A stretch of 64,000 nt of DNA from Atopsyche davidsoni. Lineage: Eukaryota > Arthropoda > Insecta > Trichoptera > Hydrobiosidae. A model generated the notes under the pieces. It was not told the origin of the DNA and made no database searches. It was given only the letters and a program-made list of their open reading frames with translations. The position numbers and the translations under genes were made by a program. The stretch's first letter is position 1. Every line of letters starts with the position of its first letter. This document shows, one piece after another, positions 1-14,600 of this stretch. The stretch lies in the NCBI GenBank assembly GCA_022113835.1, contig JAILWY010000012.1, positions 10,788,001-10,852,000 of the forward strand. The letters run 5' to 3'.

Positions 1-2129
1 TTTTGTATTACTTGTTATACTGAACCGATTCAACAAATATTGAATAAAACAGCCGTAATTAAACAAAAGGAAGATGTCAGATTTGTAATTTTTTGTTTAA
101 TTGATTAACTAATTGAATTTCTGCAAACAATTACTGAAATTTAACAAATAATTTTCTATGCGAATAATTACCACCATGCAAGTTTATGCAATAATCTAGC
201 ATTGCTTACAATTTTTTCTAGATTTTTGTTTAGAATTACAATGTGAAAAAAAAAAGTACAAAAGTTGCATAAAAAATATTTTCGTCTCATTATTTGTAGA
301 TTTCAAATTATTATACTAAAAATTATATTTGACATGGTTTTTTCTTTAATAATATTGCTAATAGGCAGGCGATACTGCGAAATAATACTAATGTCCAGAT
401 ATTGCTGCTTGAGCCATAGGTTAAGAAAAACTGTCAAGCATTAACGTTATGGAAAACATTTAACATTTTCATTGCTTCTCATGCCGAAGTAAGATCATAT
501 AAAGATTTTAAGAAGAAATTAAGCGAATTCATCAGAGACGGCTTAACATCCCAAGCCGTGGGCTAGCGGCTGCTAGAAGGGTTGACCAATCCGCTAACCA
601 ATACTTTAAACGCATTGCTAGTATTTTTACTTCCTAGGTGTATTGCGAGTATATTGCTCCATTTTCGGTAGTTAGCTGGGAATATTCTGAATACTCGGTC
701 GGTTGCAAACGAATTGTGTTCGAGACGCATTGTTCGCGCAACAATAAATCATTCCACCCACAAATGAATAATATTCACGTTTCTTCACGGAGCCCTGGGT
801 AAAAATACAAGCAATCTAAAACGTATTTCTTTGAACGAACGTCACAAAACGTGCGCTGTCACGTTTTGTAGTGGTTTAATAATTCGATTAAAATATTTCT
901 TGCCTACTTCCAGGAAAGAAATTTGAAGATAATTGTTTGTTATTTATAGAAGAAAATGGCAAGAAGGCGGAAGTGGCGAGAACTTATCGGGATAAAGACG
1001 AATCGATACAATTTTATTAATTTATTTTTTATTTAACATTGCCGAGTAATTCAATTTGACCATAATTGATGGTACTCACAAAATCAAATTACAATATTTG
1101 TTTTGTATAAAAGCGTCTTTTTATCAGTCATTAAAAAAAAATATGGTTAGTACAAATAAAAGATTTTTTTGAGTCTTCCACGTAAACCAATAAAAATATG
1201 ATTTGTGTTTTTATAAATAATAATCGTTGGATGGCTTTTCTGTCAAAAGCCATCCGCTTGAACTCTAGTTCAAAATGAAATAAAATTACTGTACACAGTA
1301 TACATATATGATTTAATTGACACATTGGAGGTTTTTAAAATGCAAAAGCTTAAATGCAAGTAAATATGCAAATAAATTTTTATTAACTTTGATCAACCTT
1401 TTAAAATCTGAGTATAAGACACTTAGTAATATTGTTAATACGACTTTTCAAATAACTCATATTTCATTACTTTTAACGCCTGTGTAAATATTATATCCTT
1501 TAAACATTTTATGAATTGGCGTACCATTTTATGAATTCAACCAAGATCGGGCCGTACTTCATGTTCGAGTTATTTGTCGTGTTTTGACACGTGCGATAAT
1601 TTGTTTTCCATTGTTATGCCCGCAAATAGAAATCAAGGTTTGAAGAGAGATGATATTATTTATTACATCGACATCCCATTTATATTTCCCGTAGACTGAG
1701 GCCGAACTCGGTTCGTGCTTCTGGTTATATAAGGTAATTTGTTCGTCTCTTATATCCTAACGTGTGGGTCGATGATAAGATGGTGTTAACGAGAGCTGCT
1801 GTTATTGATTTGAACAATTGAACTGTTTTTTTTTTGTTGTTTATAATTAATAAAATCTATTAAAACAAACTTTTGGCGCTTCAGCTGATTTAAATATAAT
1901 TTTTATGTAATAAAAAAAATTGTTAGTAAAAATACTTGACTCCCAAGTTGAACTTAGTTTCAACGGCCAGTAAGCAGATACGCCAGCTAATACACCACGA
2001 TACGCTTGTTTCTGGATTGAGTGTCTAGATTTCTATTTTTTAAGTTCCACGTAGATAAATGAATTTCGGTTGAAATAGGTTTTTAGTTACTGAGCTATCA
2101 CTGTTGATTGAAGCGGGGTCCGGTCATAC
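1..2129. other. AT-rich intron of Rgl after the first REM exon
   Basis: No exon with credible splice sites and coding composition was seen here on either strand. The next REM exon of Rgl is expected further left, outside the window. Confidence 0.5.
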
Positions 2130-5100
2130 CTGCGATGCTGGTCGGCGAGGTCCGCAGCGGCCGGCTGGACGGGTTCCTGCTCCGCGAGGTCCTCGTAGCG
2201 GCGCAGCAGCAGCCGCAGTACGCGGCCGGGTCCGCAGAAGGAGCGGTAGGTGGCCAGGAACACGTTGATGTACGTGGACTCCAGCTCGCCATCGTCTGTG
2301 GCCAGCGCCTCCACCAGGCGCTCCACCGTGCCCGCCTTCACGAACCGCACTCGCACCGTCTCCCATTCCAGGTGGGAGATCTCGTCCTCCGAGTCCTGCA
2401 ACACCACGATATACATTGTACAGTTTTTCACATAATAGTCTACACCGGTAGAATAAGGATGTAGATCGACACCAACTATTATATCTCCATGATTGGATAT
2501 TTTTTTATCACTTTGCATATTATTTGTATAACTTTCTAAAACTTATTATTAATACGAACTGTGCTCATATAAGCGCTTTCATATGCCAGCGATATTTTTA
2601 TGTAATTCATACAAATTTAAAAACATAAATTATTGTAATATCCTCACATTGGAAAGATAACGTGAGTTGAAAACTCCGTGTATTGGTATATGTGAGAGGT
2701 ACGCCAGTCGTCATTATCATCCATTATAAATCAAAGAGGTTATTTGCAGATGATCGATAGCACTCCGTTAACAATATAATCCAGTTAATATAAAATACGT
2801 TTCCATGGCAACGCGCTCAGTCGCCATGGCAACGGCGATCGACGTACGCTAAATATATAATGACGGATGGTAATGTATTAAAAGGGTTTGTCATACACAA
2901 GCACACATCCATTTGTAATACATTCAAGCGCTTATAACTGACCTGAAACGCAAAATTTGTATGAAACATAACAATGCGTTCAAAGTCAAATAAAATTACT
3001 GCATGAACCGGTGTTTGTGTATGCTTCGACCGCGGTGTTTTTAGAGAATATTAAATGCGCCAGCCGAGTGGAAATGATAATCCGCGTCACCGTGGTAATC
3101 AAAATTCTTAAACACTTTCGATAAAACTATACTTCTATAGTATATACAAAATCAACATTCTTATAAACCTTCCCAACTTTGCCCTTTTTTCGTTTCTCTG
3201 AAGCACCATACACCAAAGTCATGGGGAGGAGGGTCATTTTCATCTGGTCGTTGATCATGACCGTCTCATATCAGTCACCCAACAATTATATTATATTTCG
3301 ATTTATACTCTCACCAAAGTGACTCTTATAAAAGACATTTCAAAGTATTTCCACCAACACCTCAAATAAACTCATCCTGCATATTTAGATGTAATATACG
3401 ATTAATTTATTCAGCTTTTAATGTTTTAAATCTATACCATAAAAATCCTTTTGGTCTATCTCTTGGTAAATTCATGCAATGCTATTAAAGCTATTTTTAT
3501 GAAAACACAATTACATTTATATTTTAAAATCACATCAGTCTAATATATAAACCCTATAAATATGTATGCATTATTCGAACAATCACAGAATAACAAATCA
3601 GTTTTAGCTTGTAATATATTCAGAGCTGCTGAGAAAAGAAACAACGGAATCCGGTATATTGACAGCATGTGAAATTTGTATTTCTGTAACAATGCAGAAT
3701 ATGGATAAAGCTGGCATTTGAATAACAAAAGAAAATAAAAAAAATAAATGACCTGTCACACCTGCAACGAGAGAAAAACACTCAAGCACCTGGGCTCCCT
3801 GGAGGAGCTCCCGCCCGTAGCCAGTTGTAATAAATAAGATTGTATATGCTTTGCGTAAATCGCAACTGAACTTAGAAATTGTTTTGACAAAGATTCAATG
3901 TATGTTCATAGTTACGTCGAGACTATTTGGAAAAGAAAACACTGTTTCTTAAAATAAACTGGAGAGTTATAGCGTTCAAAAAAATTATACTTTGATGTAC
4001 GAAAAACGTGTGTACTGGCGAATAAAATAAAATGTTATATGTAGAAAATAAAAGAATTTCGTTATTTCATATCATATATTCAAGACAAAAGAAAATTCCG
4101 TAACTCACAGAACACCTTTATATTTATAAACGAAAAAGCTTAATAACGTTATTATTATCAAATTATCTAAAAAATATTCTCTCGAGCTGCTTGAAAACTA
4201 AGTATGTCGGTGGATAGGCAGTTTTAAAACAATGGGAGTTATGGTTAAAAAATAAAATGATGATGTTAATGACGCAATTATTTTTATAGCGCCATTTGCG
4301 GGAAGTAATTACTCTATAAGCAATTATTACGAAACATTATTGCCAAACCGTATTGTCTGGACCGCTTTGTCTCGAGGGAGCACCCAACTTATTTACAACG
4401 CATGATGACACCCGCGAGGTCGGCCCGAGCCGCCTGCGCCTCCGGCCGAGGATTCTCATCATGGACAATTTCCAATAAACTGTGCCAAAGCTGAGATAAC
4501 CCAGCCAAAGGAAAAGTTGCTAAGAAACGACGTATTGTTAGAAAATAACCTGCACGGGTAGGCAGATTGCATGCGAATAAACTGTATTTAATGTAGACAA
4601 TGTGAGCTCGTAAAGCCACACGTACATGCTAACGCACAAATGATGACGTAATGAACGTAGTCACCGACTCACGTTTCTATGGACCTTGCTAGTATTAATT
4701 TTATAAATAAAAATATCACGATTTAAAAGTTGGCATGACATTTCGTAACTCTTCTTTAACAAAGATTAAAATGCTAATAGAAATAGGATTTTTTATTTTA
4801 ACATGTCAGGACCATTGGGGATCGTTTCTTCGAAGAAAAAAAACGTTCATTGGTTATGAATTATTACATTTTTAATTTTTCGACTATAGTTATAGAACCA
4901 AACTAAAAAATTTAAGAAAATTTAATATTGTTTTATTAAAAAATATCCTACATCTATAAATATAAACATAACCAAACTAAAAATATGTATTTACTATGTA
5001 TACAGTAACGGTTAAAAGAGTTAAAATAAAAGTAATATTATAAATTAATATACTTTCAAAAATGAAGGCGGTTTAGGTCAAATATTTTTTTTTAGACGAC

Positions 5101-6379
5101 AGACGAATAAAACAGGTATTTGCAAAATAAACAAATCAGTTGTGTGCTCTCTGGTCATGTAATGCTGCTTAATCAAAGTATAATTTGTATATATATAAAC
5201 ATATAATATACACATACATTTAGAAGATTTTTTTTGTTTTGCTTAAAATTGTCGTACAGAAATAAATATGAAAATCATGTTAAAAGAGCATAATTGAGAA
5301 CTGTGCCTTTTTTACTTGTAACAGTAAAAATTATGTCGAATGAGGTCAAAGACATTTTGTAAATATAAAAGTAAACTACATTATGCTTTTAGTTTGCTGG
5401 GCTCAGTAGTGTAATTTGGCCAAAAATGACGGGCAAGTCATAACTAGGTAGGGAAAGTTCGTTGTCTGCCGGAGCTGGGTAGGAAAGCAATTTCCACCAT
5501 GTCCGAGCAAATGGTCCACCAAGTTGACACACACGCCCGTTAGTCGATATTTAAAGGATAGAGTAGTTTTTTAGCTCTGGCATATACGAGATTTTTTGTT
5601 CTATTATTTACAAATTACAGATTAATTTATTAAAGGAAAACTGTATTATAAAACCAAAATACACTTAGAAAACATATTATAGGTTTTTTTATATCTCTCT
5701 AATACGTGAACTCAAAATTATCAATAACAAAAATGCGAAGTAGTCAGATTAGAAACAATATCAAAAAACTACTAAAATTTATGAATATTTTAACAAACAA
5801 TATGCAAGAATAGGAAGGTTTATAAGTAACAGGGTACTTACACTAGAGGCGCTTTTGGTGGGACGGTGGTAGCGCACTTTCTTGAGGTACACCGTGTAGA
5901 TGGCCCCTTCAGCGCGCTCCTCTCCCCACAGCCGCCACGTGGGCTGCTGGAACAAGGAAAACATCTGTATTGCACTGGACGGGGAAAGGTCACGCCTGCG
6001 TCCACAGGAGGGAAGCGTCGGTATGGATGGAGGTGCACGGTAGCACTACCAATCAGAATAAAAGCAATTTTTTTATTTCGAATAACCTAGAACCTCCTAG
6101 TACACCAGACTCGACACTGGTATTGGCTTTCGATATATCGAAGATATACATACTCACATAACGCAAGCGATGCACGAAGCGACCAAGATGCTCAGCATCA
6201 AACATATAAAAATAATAATCACGCACAAGGGATTGGAGTTTATCAAGTGTAATCACAGCCACTTATTTTTTATCAATATCGATGAGACCAATTCCGCCGC
6301 TACAAGGATGATTTGGGTATAAAACGATACCCTCTATGGCGAAAGAACTCATACTAAAATAGTTAAATATACTCACCAT
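2130..6379 (-). CDS. Rgl: Ral guanine nucleotide exchange factor, RalGDS/Rgl family: N-terminal part, short isoform (3' part off window)
   Basis: RalGDS-family proteins load GTP on Ral and act downstream of Ras through a C-terminal Ras-association domain. Three minus-strand exons join in phase: 6377-6379 (ATG only, last codon of exon 6377-6490), 5842-5946 (35 codons, phase 0/0) and 2130-2395 (phase 0 in, phase 2 out). The middle exon reads PTWRLWGEERAEGAIYTVYL, the conserved stretch just before the REM domain. The third reads HLEWETVRVRFVKAGTVERL and later STYINVFLATYRSF, the classic start of a RasGEF N-terminal (REM) domain. Donors are gtgagt, gtaagt and gtatga; acceptors are ttccag and gttgcag. 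The rest of REM, the CDC25 catalytic domain and the RA domain must lie left of position 1. The middle exon has a tandem acceptor (cagCAG), so one Gln may be optional. GC-rich third positions set these exons apart from the AT-rich introns. Family assignment is firm; the orthologue name rests on motif recall. Confidence 0.85.
2396..5841 (-). other. Rgl intron with two small GC-rich islands
   Basis: This is the intron between the two clearly coding Rgl exons. It is AT-rich except for about 3770-3830 and 4376-4460, which look partly coding on either strand (see findings). Neither is needed by the Rgl reading frame, because the flanking exons already join in phase 0. Confidence 0.6.
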
Positions 6380-6490
6380 CAAATTATAATTTACACGTCA
6401 TAGTTACAAGAGAATAAGCAAAATAGTATTACACCGAACACAAAACACGGAAGACGAAAAGTTCACAAGACCCTCGACTCGATACATACT
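6377..6490 (-). promoter_or_regulatory. Probable start site and 5' UTR exon of the Rgl short isoform
   Basis: On the minus strand an arthropod initiator-like TTCAGTAT puts a possible start at about 6490. It is followed by about 110 bases of leader that end TTTGATG|gtgagtat. The final ATG of the exon is in phase with the next exon (5842-5946), giving M-QPTWRLWGEE. A short upstream frame (ATG ACG TGT AAA TTA TAA) ends before it. The donor is near consensus. The transcription start is an inference from the Inr motif; no TATA box was seen. Confidence 0.5.
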
Positions 6491-9400
6491 GAACGACTCC
6501 CGAATTAGCTCCCGCTGCCGCGAACTATCAACAACGAAGAATCGAGCGTACTTCTAAACCGTTTGTTGCATACTGAATAAGAATGCTGTCCACGCTCGAG
6601 TGCATGGCACACATTTCCACTCTTTAATCTACTCTCAACTGTTACTACATCTGGGCCGAAGAGACGTGCCGATCGTATGCGACAGTATCACCCGCCGACT
6701 GGACTACGCAGGGCCAGCTGGGCTCGCTAAGCGTCATGCTGCAGTAAGGAAGGACGCCTTTGTTCCGGCAGACGCGTGATTCAGAATACAAAAAGTGCAT
6801 TTGAATACCCCAACTTAAAATATACCCAACTTAAAATATACCCAACGCTTGCTTTAGTGCTTATACAATCGTCGAGTTGACTTCATTTGTAAACGGATCG
6901 GTACAGTGCGATACAATCTCACAACTAATCTCGGAATATAAATATATATGTATATTGTAATTATTATCTACGGGTGTCGGATAATAAAAATATATTCGGT
7001 ACAAAAAATTCTGACGCGTAATATATACTCTCTCTCCGTACGAGAGATAGATTGATAAAAAAATTGCATAAAAAAAGTTATTCAATAGTATTAACGTCAC
7101 GCTTTGGAAAATACAGATTTTCTAAGACATTTGTGAATTCTCTGTATTTGATAAAAAATATTTATGTTGTAAAATTTACATTATTTAAATTTGCTGTTAT
7201 AGTTGTAATTTTAAAATCTTGAAAAGTCGAAAGTCAATATTATTCAAATTAATTAACTTTCTTTCCTTCTCTCGCATTAACCAAAAGTATGAAAATATCC
7301 AAATGCTTCTAGAGCGGAACAAGTTTAACGTATGGCGTAAGCGAGTTTTGCTTCGTAATATATTTTTTATCGTTATGAAGTCTTATTATTATACATTTTC
7401 GTTATGCAATTTTAATAATACGTGCAACGTCAAAATATTATATTAAATATTTTTACGTAGAAGGGCGAACTCTGCCTCGGCGGGCTTGTGTCAGGTAAAG
7501 AAAAAAATATTAGGAAACACTAAATCTATAATCAACTAAGAAATACTCGTTACGAAATCCAATGCGCTCGCATCAATTCCATCCGCATAAATTATTAATA
7601 ACTATTATCACATGAGTGTTGCAGTTTTCTGCAACGGTGTTATAAAATGTGTTAATCTCGAGGAGGTACTAGAGGAGAACGATTATGCTCCGGCGAGAAC
7701 AATTGAACAATAGATATATAGATTGAATGCACTGCGGAAATTGGTCGTAAGTTCTGATAATGAAATATCTGGATAACAAGTGTAGTTTGAATAGAACGAG
7801 ATGACGCCGGCTGATAACGAAATGAAATCAACCACGCATTCAACTGCCGATACACACTTCCCAACGACATTAGAGCTCAAACGTAAGCATGGCAGACTCC
7901 CTTTACTTGCTTGAATCAAACGCCTGAAATTGATACGAGATTGCAATACGATGTGTGTTTGAAAATCAATAAAGCCATTGCGATAATTGTAAAAAATAAT
8001 ATCCTTTTAAATACAATTCGATTCAGAATATTTAATAAATCTTTTGAATGTACGATCGCTATATACAAATGGCAGTCGAGGAGACATTTATTATAAACAA
8101 AATGTAAGATTTCTTTACACAGGCTGATATGCTTTTCTCGTGTCGTTAATTACTCTTTCCACGATGCCAAAATCATAATCAATCATGGGTTACATAAAAA
8201 AATAATGCGTGTATGTCTTTATATTTTTATAAACGTTCGTATTTAATATCTTCATACTCAAAACATAAATCATTGTACAGTAAAAAAAAAACACAAGCAG
8301 TTATTAGATGTATAATTATACAACAGAATGTGGGTATATAAACATTACAATACGCGATGAGACTTTAATTTTTTTTTAACCAAGACAAGACCTTGTTTTA
8401 AAAGACAACCGAGACTTTTAAAAATAATATATACCTACATTTGACAAGAACATAGGCTTCGTAATAATACGAAAAATCTACCCTTTCTCGGAAGGTGATT
8501 CTAAACCCTAAAAATAAACGTGACAGCGTGATGACTATAAAGCCTAGACGTGGAAACAGATAGACATCGTTACCATTTTCTTTTACTTAGAATTGATGAA
8601 TATGACTTCATAATATATTCATAAAAGTATTCACATTTTCATAAATCTGTATTTTGCCAGACCCAATTACATTTCTGTGGGTGAATAATTTAATATCAAA
8701 TCGTTGACGGTTGTAAATAAATATTTCTTTTGTCTATATAAAATAAGGTTTAGACTTACTTCAACAGTTGTCTTAAGAGGAACTCATTTGCGCATATACC
8801 CACCAGTAATAGTGATCAAATATTTATTCTAAGTTATAAGCTTTGAGGTAAAACTACGTAAATCAACATAGATAAAGCTAAGAGATGGGATTGGAAGTTA
8901 ATGGCGAAATTGAAGCGACGCTATAATTTAATAGAGGTTTTGCAACCCGACAACTCGAAATTAATCGTGTTTTATTTAGATATAATAGGTTTCAGTGTGA
9001 ATAATTTATTAAATCATTTAAAACTAAGGTGAAGTCAATTTCATAACATCTTATTGTTTGCTATTATACTATGTATTATACTTACATGAAATCAATGAAG
9101 AAATTAAAAAAAAAAACACAATATCTTTCTTTCTATCTTTACTGTGGTATTTAATTTAAAAATATATCAGACATGCAATATATAACACAAATTTATATTA
9201 AATGCAAAAACGTTATTTATTTAGATGATTTCCACAAAATTAGGTAATATTTTGAAAATTTCATTAAATAAAAAAAAAACATTTTGCCTGCCCGGGAGTG
9301 AGCCAAGGGCGGCGGGGGGCTTTTCAGCTTTTTGTTTTCTGAAAATGAATAATGACGAAACTCCGTTTAATTTTTTTACATAATTTAATAAAAATTCTTA

Positions 9401-11554
9401 CAAAAAAAACAACGTAAAAGAGAATATTAGATACGATGTCAACCACGCCAGATAAAATACCGCTAAAATGATTAATCAAAAATCGATTTAATAGTTTTAC
9501 ATTAAAATTACATAGTTTAAAATTTTTAATTGAAATTACTATTATGATAAGTAAATTCGCTGGAATACTTCAACAGCCGTTAATAGTGTTTTAAGGTATT
9601 CAGATAATTAATTTTATGATATGTAGGAGATATTATTATAACGAGACAGAAAAGAAGCACACTATAATTTATACACCATGTTAGGTGTAATCAGTGTTTG
9701 CTGACTTCATTATACACGCGATAGTAAGAAAGTTAACTTCTGGACATAACAACCAGGAATGGATCTTAGACTGCAGTGTTCTTACTATTACAACTATTCG
9801 ATTTGACTATTCAATATGGATTTATATTTTTAACAGTTTATATTGTACTTTTGAGATTTATAATGTAACAGTTTTCTAGGTGGTACAAGAATAAAAGCAC
9901 AAATATGGGTAATCTTAACCAACAACTTTTTTTAATCTGTATATAGTATTTCAAATTTTCATTTAAAAATATTTTTTCAGATAAAAAGTTAATATTTTTA
10001 CATAATCAACCTATAAAAATTTGATACCTTTAAATTAAAAATGTACTGTACCAAACTTGCAGTGATAATCACAATTCACATGCAATACAGAAAACTTCTT
10101 TATACAGGAATAGGAATACATTGTATCAGCCAAAAATATCCTAACAAATCATACGAAGTAATATCTTCATAGGGCGCTAAAGGAAGGCTCTATAAACCTG
10201 AAGTACCAATTATGAAACTTGCGGAAAACTACCCTCGAACTAGTTTCGGAAAATAATAAATCACGAGTAACAATAAGAACGGAGGGTGTGCAGAGGACAA
10301 CCGATATTATATAGGCTATCCTCGCAATTAACTGGGAATGGCAAGAGAAAAGGCTTCTTATGTGTTCATCGGAGAACTTACTGAATTTTCTTGTAGAAAA
10401 AAAGAACGTGAACTTAACTCGCACCTCCTTTACGCTTATAAATCTTTGCTAGAAAGCGTTGAGTTACAAAATATTGCAAATTTACAAGAAAAAATTGCTT
10501 ATTAAAATTATGATTCACAGAAATACTTTTCTTGTAATTATTTTGAAAGTGCAAGTTAACATGTCGAGAATGCTGTTAACGTGAGTGTTAGCGGAACAAC
10601 CCGAAATGCTGTTTCGCGTCTTGTTGCAACAAGCCTTAGAGCTGAGAGTAAATAAAACAAACATTAATATGCAACATTTAGTTCCATTATTAACAATTAC
10701 CATTTCACAGAATACCTTCTCTTATTTTTATAATTTACGAATATTGTTTGAACGTAAACGATTTTGAAAAAATCTTTAGATTGGAGACTCATTTTTTGTA
10801 AGACAGCTTCTTCTTTCCCTCAAATGTAGCACCCACAAGCACTTATAATTTTAGAAATTCCACTGAATGATTCTAAAAATAAGATAATCAAATACTACAG
10901 CAATCGACTGTGATTACGTGCGTCTGAACAACCCTGTACTGCTATTTCTATTTCGGTTCGATTTTCTCGGGATTAGGTCTCCACCTGATTCAATAGACAT
11001 TTCAGATGTTCGCTGGCTGGCCCCATTAGGATATCCACGATCGGCTGTTGATGCTCATTTGAAATTAAATTAATCAATAATGCTGTGATAAGCCTTGGTT
11101 ATTGTTATTGAACCCGCGAACCTTAATATTGCGAAACAAATGATATTAAATATTTAAGGATTTATCAAATCAAATTATTATACGACTAAGTGAAAATTAA
11201 AAAAAGGAACTGGAAAAGAAAAGTCCACTTAAATTTTTTTGATTACACAAAATTTTCTCGTATATTATCGTTTCAGTACTCTCAAAAATTTGCATGGAAT
11301 ATTTCGTGCCATATAAAGTGCAGTCATTCAGAATCATTACATCATAACCTAATTATTTCAGCACTTAAATAAGGGTATGTATAAAAACTTAAATAAACTA
11401 TAGTGCCCTTTTAAAGGGGTAGCCGTAACAAAGCTCTTTGACCGGATGTGGCGGCTCTGGGGGTGATACAGCCTAACCTCCCCTCGCTAACCTTTGACAT
11501 TCTGCATTCAACTGCACACATTCGTTCTAACGATTTTGACGAAAATTCACGCAT

Positions 11555-11619
<65 letters not shown>

Positions 11620-14600
11620 CCATGCATTATCATAAAGTACTAGACTGTTTTCTCAACAACCGATGAAAAATTAAATATAAGTTAAACTATAACACTGTAC
11701 TAGAAACGCACATTTGATTATTTTTAAATGGTCTATTTTAAACAATTTACTAGATTAATATAAGAGTTTGGATGACTACAGCCAATATACAACCTGTATT
11801 AGAGTGGATTTCGCCTCGAAAACAGGTAGGTATAATGGATTGATCATCTAAATTGGCAAGTTTAATTTGCCTTTCACTTCGGATTATTCAAAAGTGAACA
11901 TCGGAACATGTACAATAAAAACTTGTACCGATTTATTAATTTAGATTAAAACTTTCTCTCCAAACCAATGATCCTTCGATAAACAACATTCTTCGACATG
12001 TATGATATATTTTTATTGTAAATTTTCACTTTAGGCGTTTTCTTTTTTATAGGGTAATGATGTTTAAATTCTGGTTTAGATCAGTATCATTGTGGATTCT
12101 GCACTGTATTCTCGTGATAGACCTTTGACGTTTCGCAGGTAAATTCATGTTGTGGTGCGGGAAATGTGTGGCTGTTGGTGAGGAAATTCCTATGTGTACC
12201 TTGTTCAGAGGTCACGCCCACGACAAGCACTTAAACGGCTTTGTGTTTGATTACCATCGAGGCTTCATTCCGATGTCATTGTTAGAGCTACAATTAAGTA
12301 TGCAACATCGACAGTAGAGATTTCATCTATTCAGTTTAAATTGATATTATATGAGAATTAAATGTATTATTTTAGGTCCGGTTTTTTTTAATCATAAGGT
12401 TTATTATATCAGTCTGTGTCTAACTTTTACATTTCTGTACGTGGAACTCTCAATGAAACAGCACAAAGAGATTGAAATACGAAACCTGTACGTATAATTA
12501 TATAGGAATGTCTCTCTTGGAATTCTCTCCAAAATTCGTTTGGCATTAAGATGTAGCTTTATCAAAAATATTTTCATAGAATCCCACAAAAAATTTGTAC
12601 TTAGATTAAATCACGCAATACCTAAAAGAGAACCATAAGAACGGACACATATCAAAAAGGGTATATTGTGTATAAACATATTTTCATAAAGGAATTGAGT
12701 ATCTAATATATATTTAGCATTTCAATGTGAGTAATATGTAAGTTTAAAATAGAAAAATTAGTTAAACATATTAAAACCAATTTTCATATTAAAAGGTGTA
12801 AAATTTTAATTATCAAAAAAAAGCATAATAAGCTGTTAAAATAAGTAAAATATTAAGTTACAATATTAAAATAAGAGTAGTCTGAAATTATTTGATCTAT
12901 ATCTAATAAATAAAATCAATATGAAACTTAACGTTGCTGATTGAAACGTTAACCTTTAGCCTGTGTCATTTGAAGATTGAACGAATATACTAATCTATAA
13001 TGTACGCCAGTCAAATAGCTAGATTACTAACGTCCACAATGCCACCATTTGAACCCGAAAGATACTAATACAATTATTTTTCAAAGGAGCTTCAACGGAC
13101 CCTAACATAAGGTCAAGCGTTCAATCAATACTCGATCAATTCCGAACAGTACGAGTGGCATTCTTAGATTGGAATTCAGTCTTGAGGTTTCCATCTAATT
13201 AATAGTTACTACTCGTGTTTTAACATACACTTGGGGAATGACATATTCTCGGTCCTGGGAATTGAATGAAAATAACAGAAACACACATGAAAATGATTTA
13301 AAAGAATCGTAATAGTGAGTTTTTTATTATTATTTCTATCAAATCTTCTCATTCTAATTCCATTCCAACAGACTCGTACTCGTAAATTTAAAAATAGATA
13401 TATTAAAACAAAAAATATTTTCACTTGGCATTGCACTAGGTATTTTATTAGAAAATTATAATAATATAAAAACTCTCAAATGTTGAATTGCTCTGAATAA
13501 TAATAAATACCATATGTACTTTTCGAGTGATAGCTAGATGATTAACATATACACCATGACATACTATGAAGTGGTACATTTTCACACATATGTATCATCG
13601 CTGCACGCTGTATTTGTAGCCTTGACCTGAACGCAGATCACTCGTGACATTCTAATAATGGCATTAATTTATAAATAAATACACCAAATTCTTCACAATA
13701 AGATAAAAAAATTCGATTCTTCACTTTTCTTTATATTAAAGAATTCGAGTACTACGGTTGTAGAGGACGAAGTGGAGGAATTAATATATATTTAAAATAT
13801 TGACAAAAAATATATCTCATGATATTCCAATTCGACTTTACGGAATACCCACCATTAATCAATATTTTCGGTACTGCAACCAGTGCAAGTGTACGGCATA
13901 AATGTCAATTCATTTTAACCACAAGGGCGTTATAAACACGGACCGGCTCTAACGAGTAGACAACTCTGAGTAAGAACGAATCGGAGGAGGAATTAATTAT
14001 GGGCAGGGCATTAGAAGCAGAAGAGGCGACTGTTTTATGTGCTAAAGGTTCCCCCCTTGGCCTCTGCTAAAAATAAAACCCCCGTGAGGAGCGGCTCGGG
14101 AGACCCTTTATTTTCATTTTCCCTTTTGTGACAAACCGAGAACTTTTGTGCTAAACGCCTTTCATAAACCCCCTCCAGGGCTGCTGGCCCAGTCCTACTG
14201 CATGACGGCCGAAAAATCCCTAAGGATTTCCAGCGTGTTTACTTCTGATGAATTTGCAAATTCTTTTGAGCGTTCTCTCAACAGAATTTCTAAATCGATC
14301 GTGTTTGTACATAAATTTGTTTTTAATATGTAAAGCAGGTAATTTATTAACTTGAACGCAAGTTTTTTTAAATATTTTATTATATCATATTATTTATTAC
14401 TAAATGCTTTCGTTTTAAGACTTAAGGATTTCTATCTGTACAAACCGCATACACATGAAGAATGTACGATTGTAAAAAGTGAAAAAAAATGAACACGTTT
14501 AAGTTATTAAATTTATACTTGCATATTTTCAGACGTGTGTAGAGAAACAGTATCAAAATGTAAGCTTAAATATTTTATATATTTGTTAAAGTAACATTTA

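Noticed and set aside
2098..2464. Overlapping open frames of 61-118 codons on both strands at the Rgl REM exon
   Set aside because: They are shadows of the GC-rich REM exon; only the frame with the REM motif is coding.
11411..11666. Tyr-Ile repeat proteins on both strands
   Set aside because: Translation of the (TA)n microsatellite. The same applies to 29940-30212 and 37941-38186.
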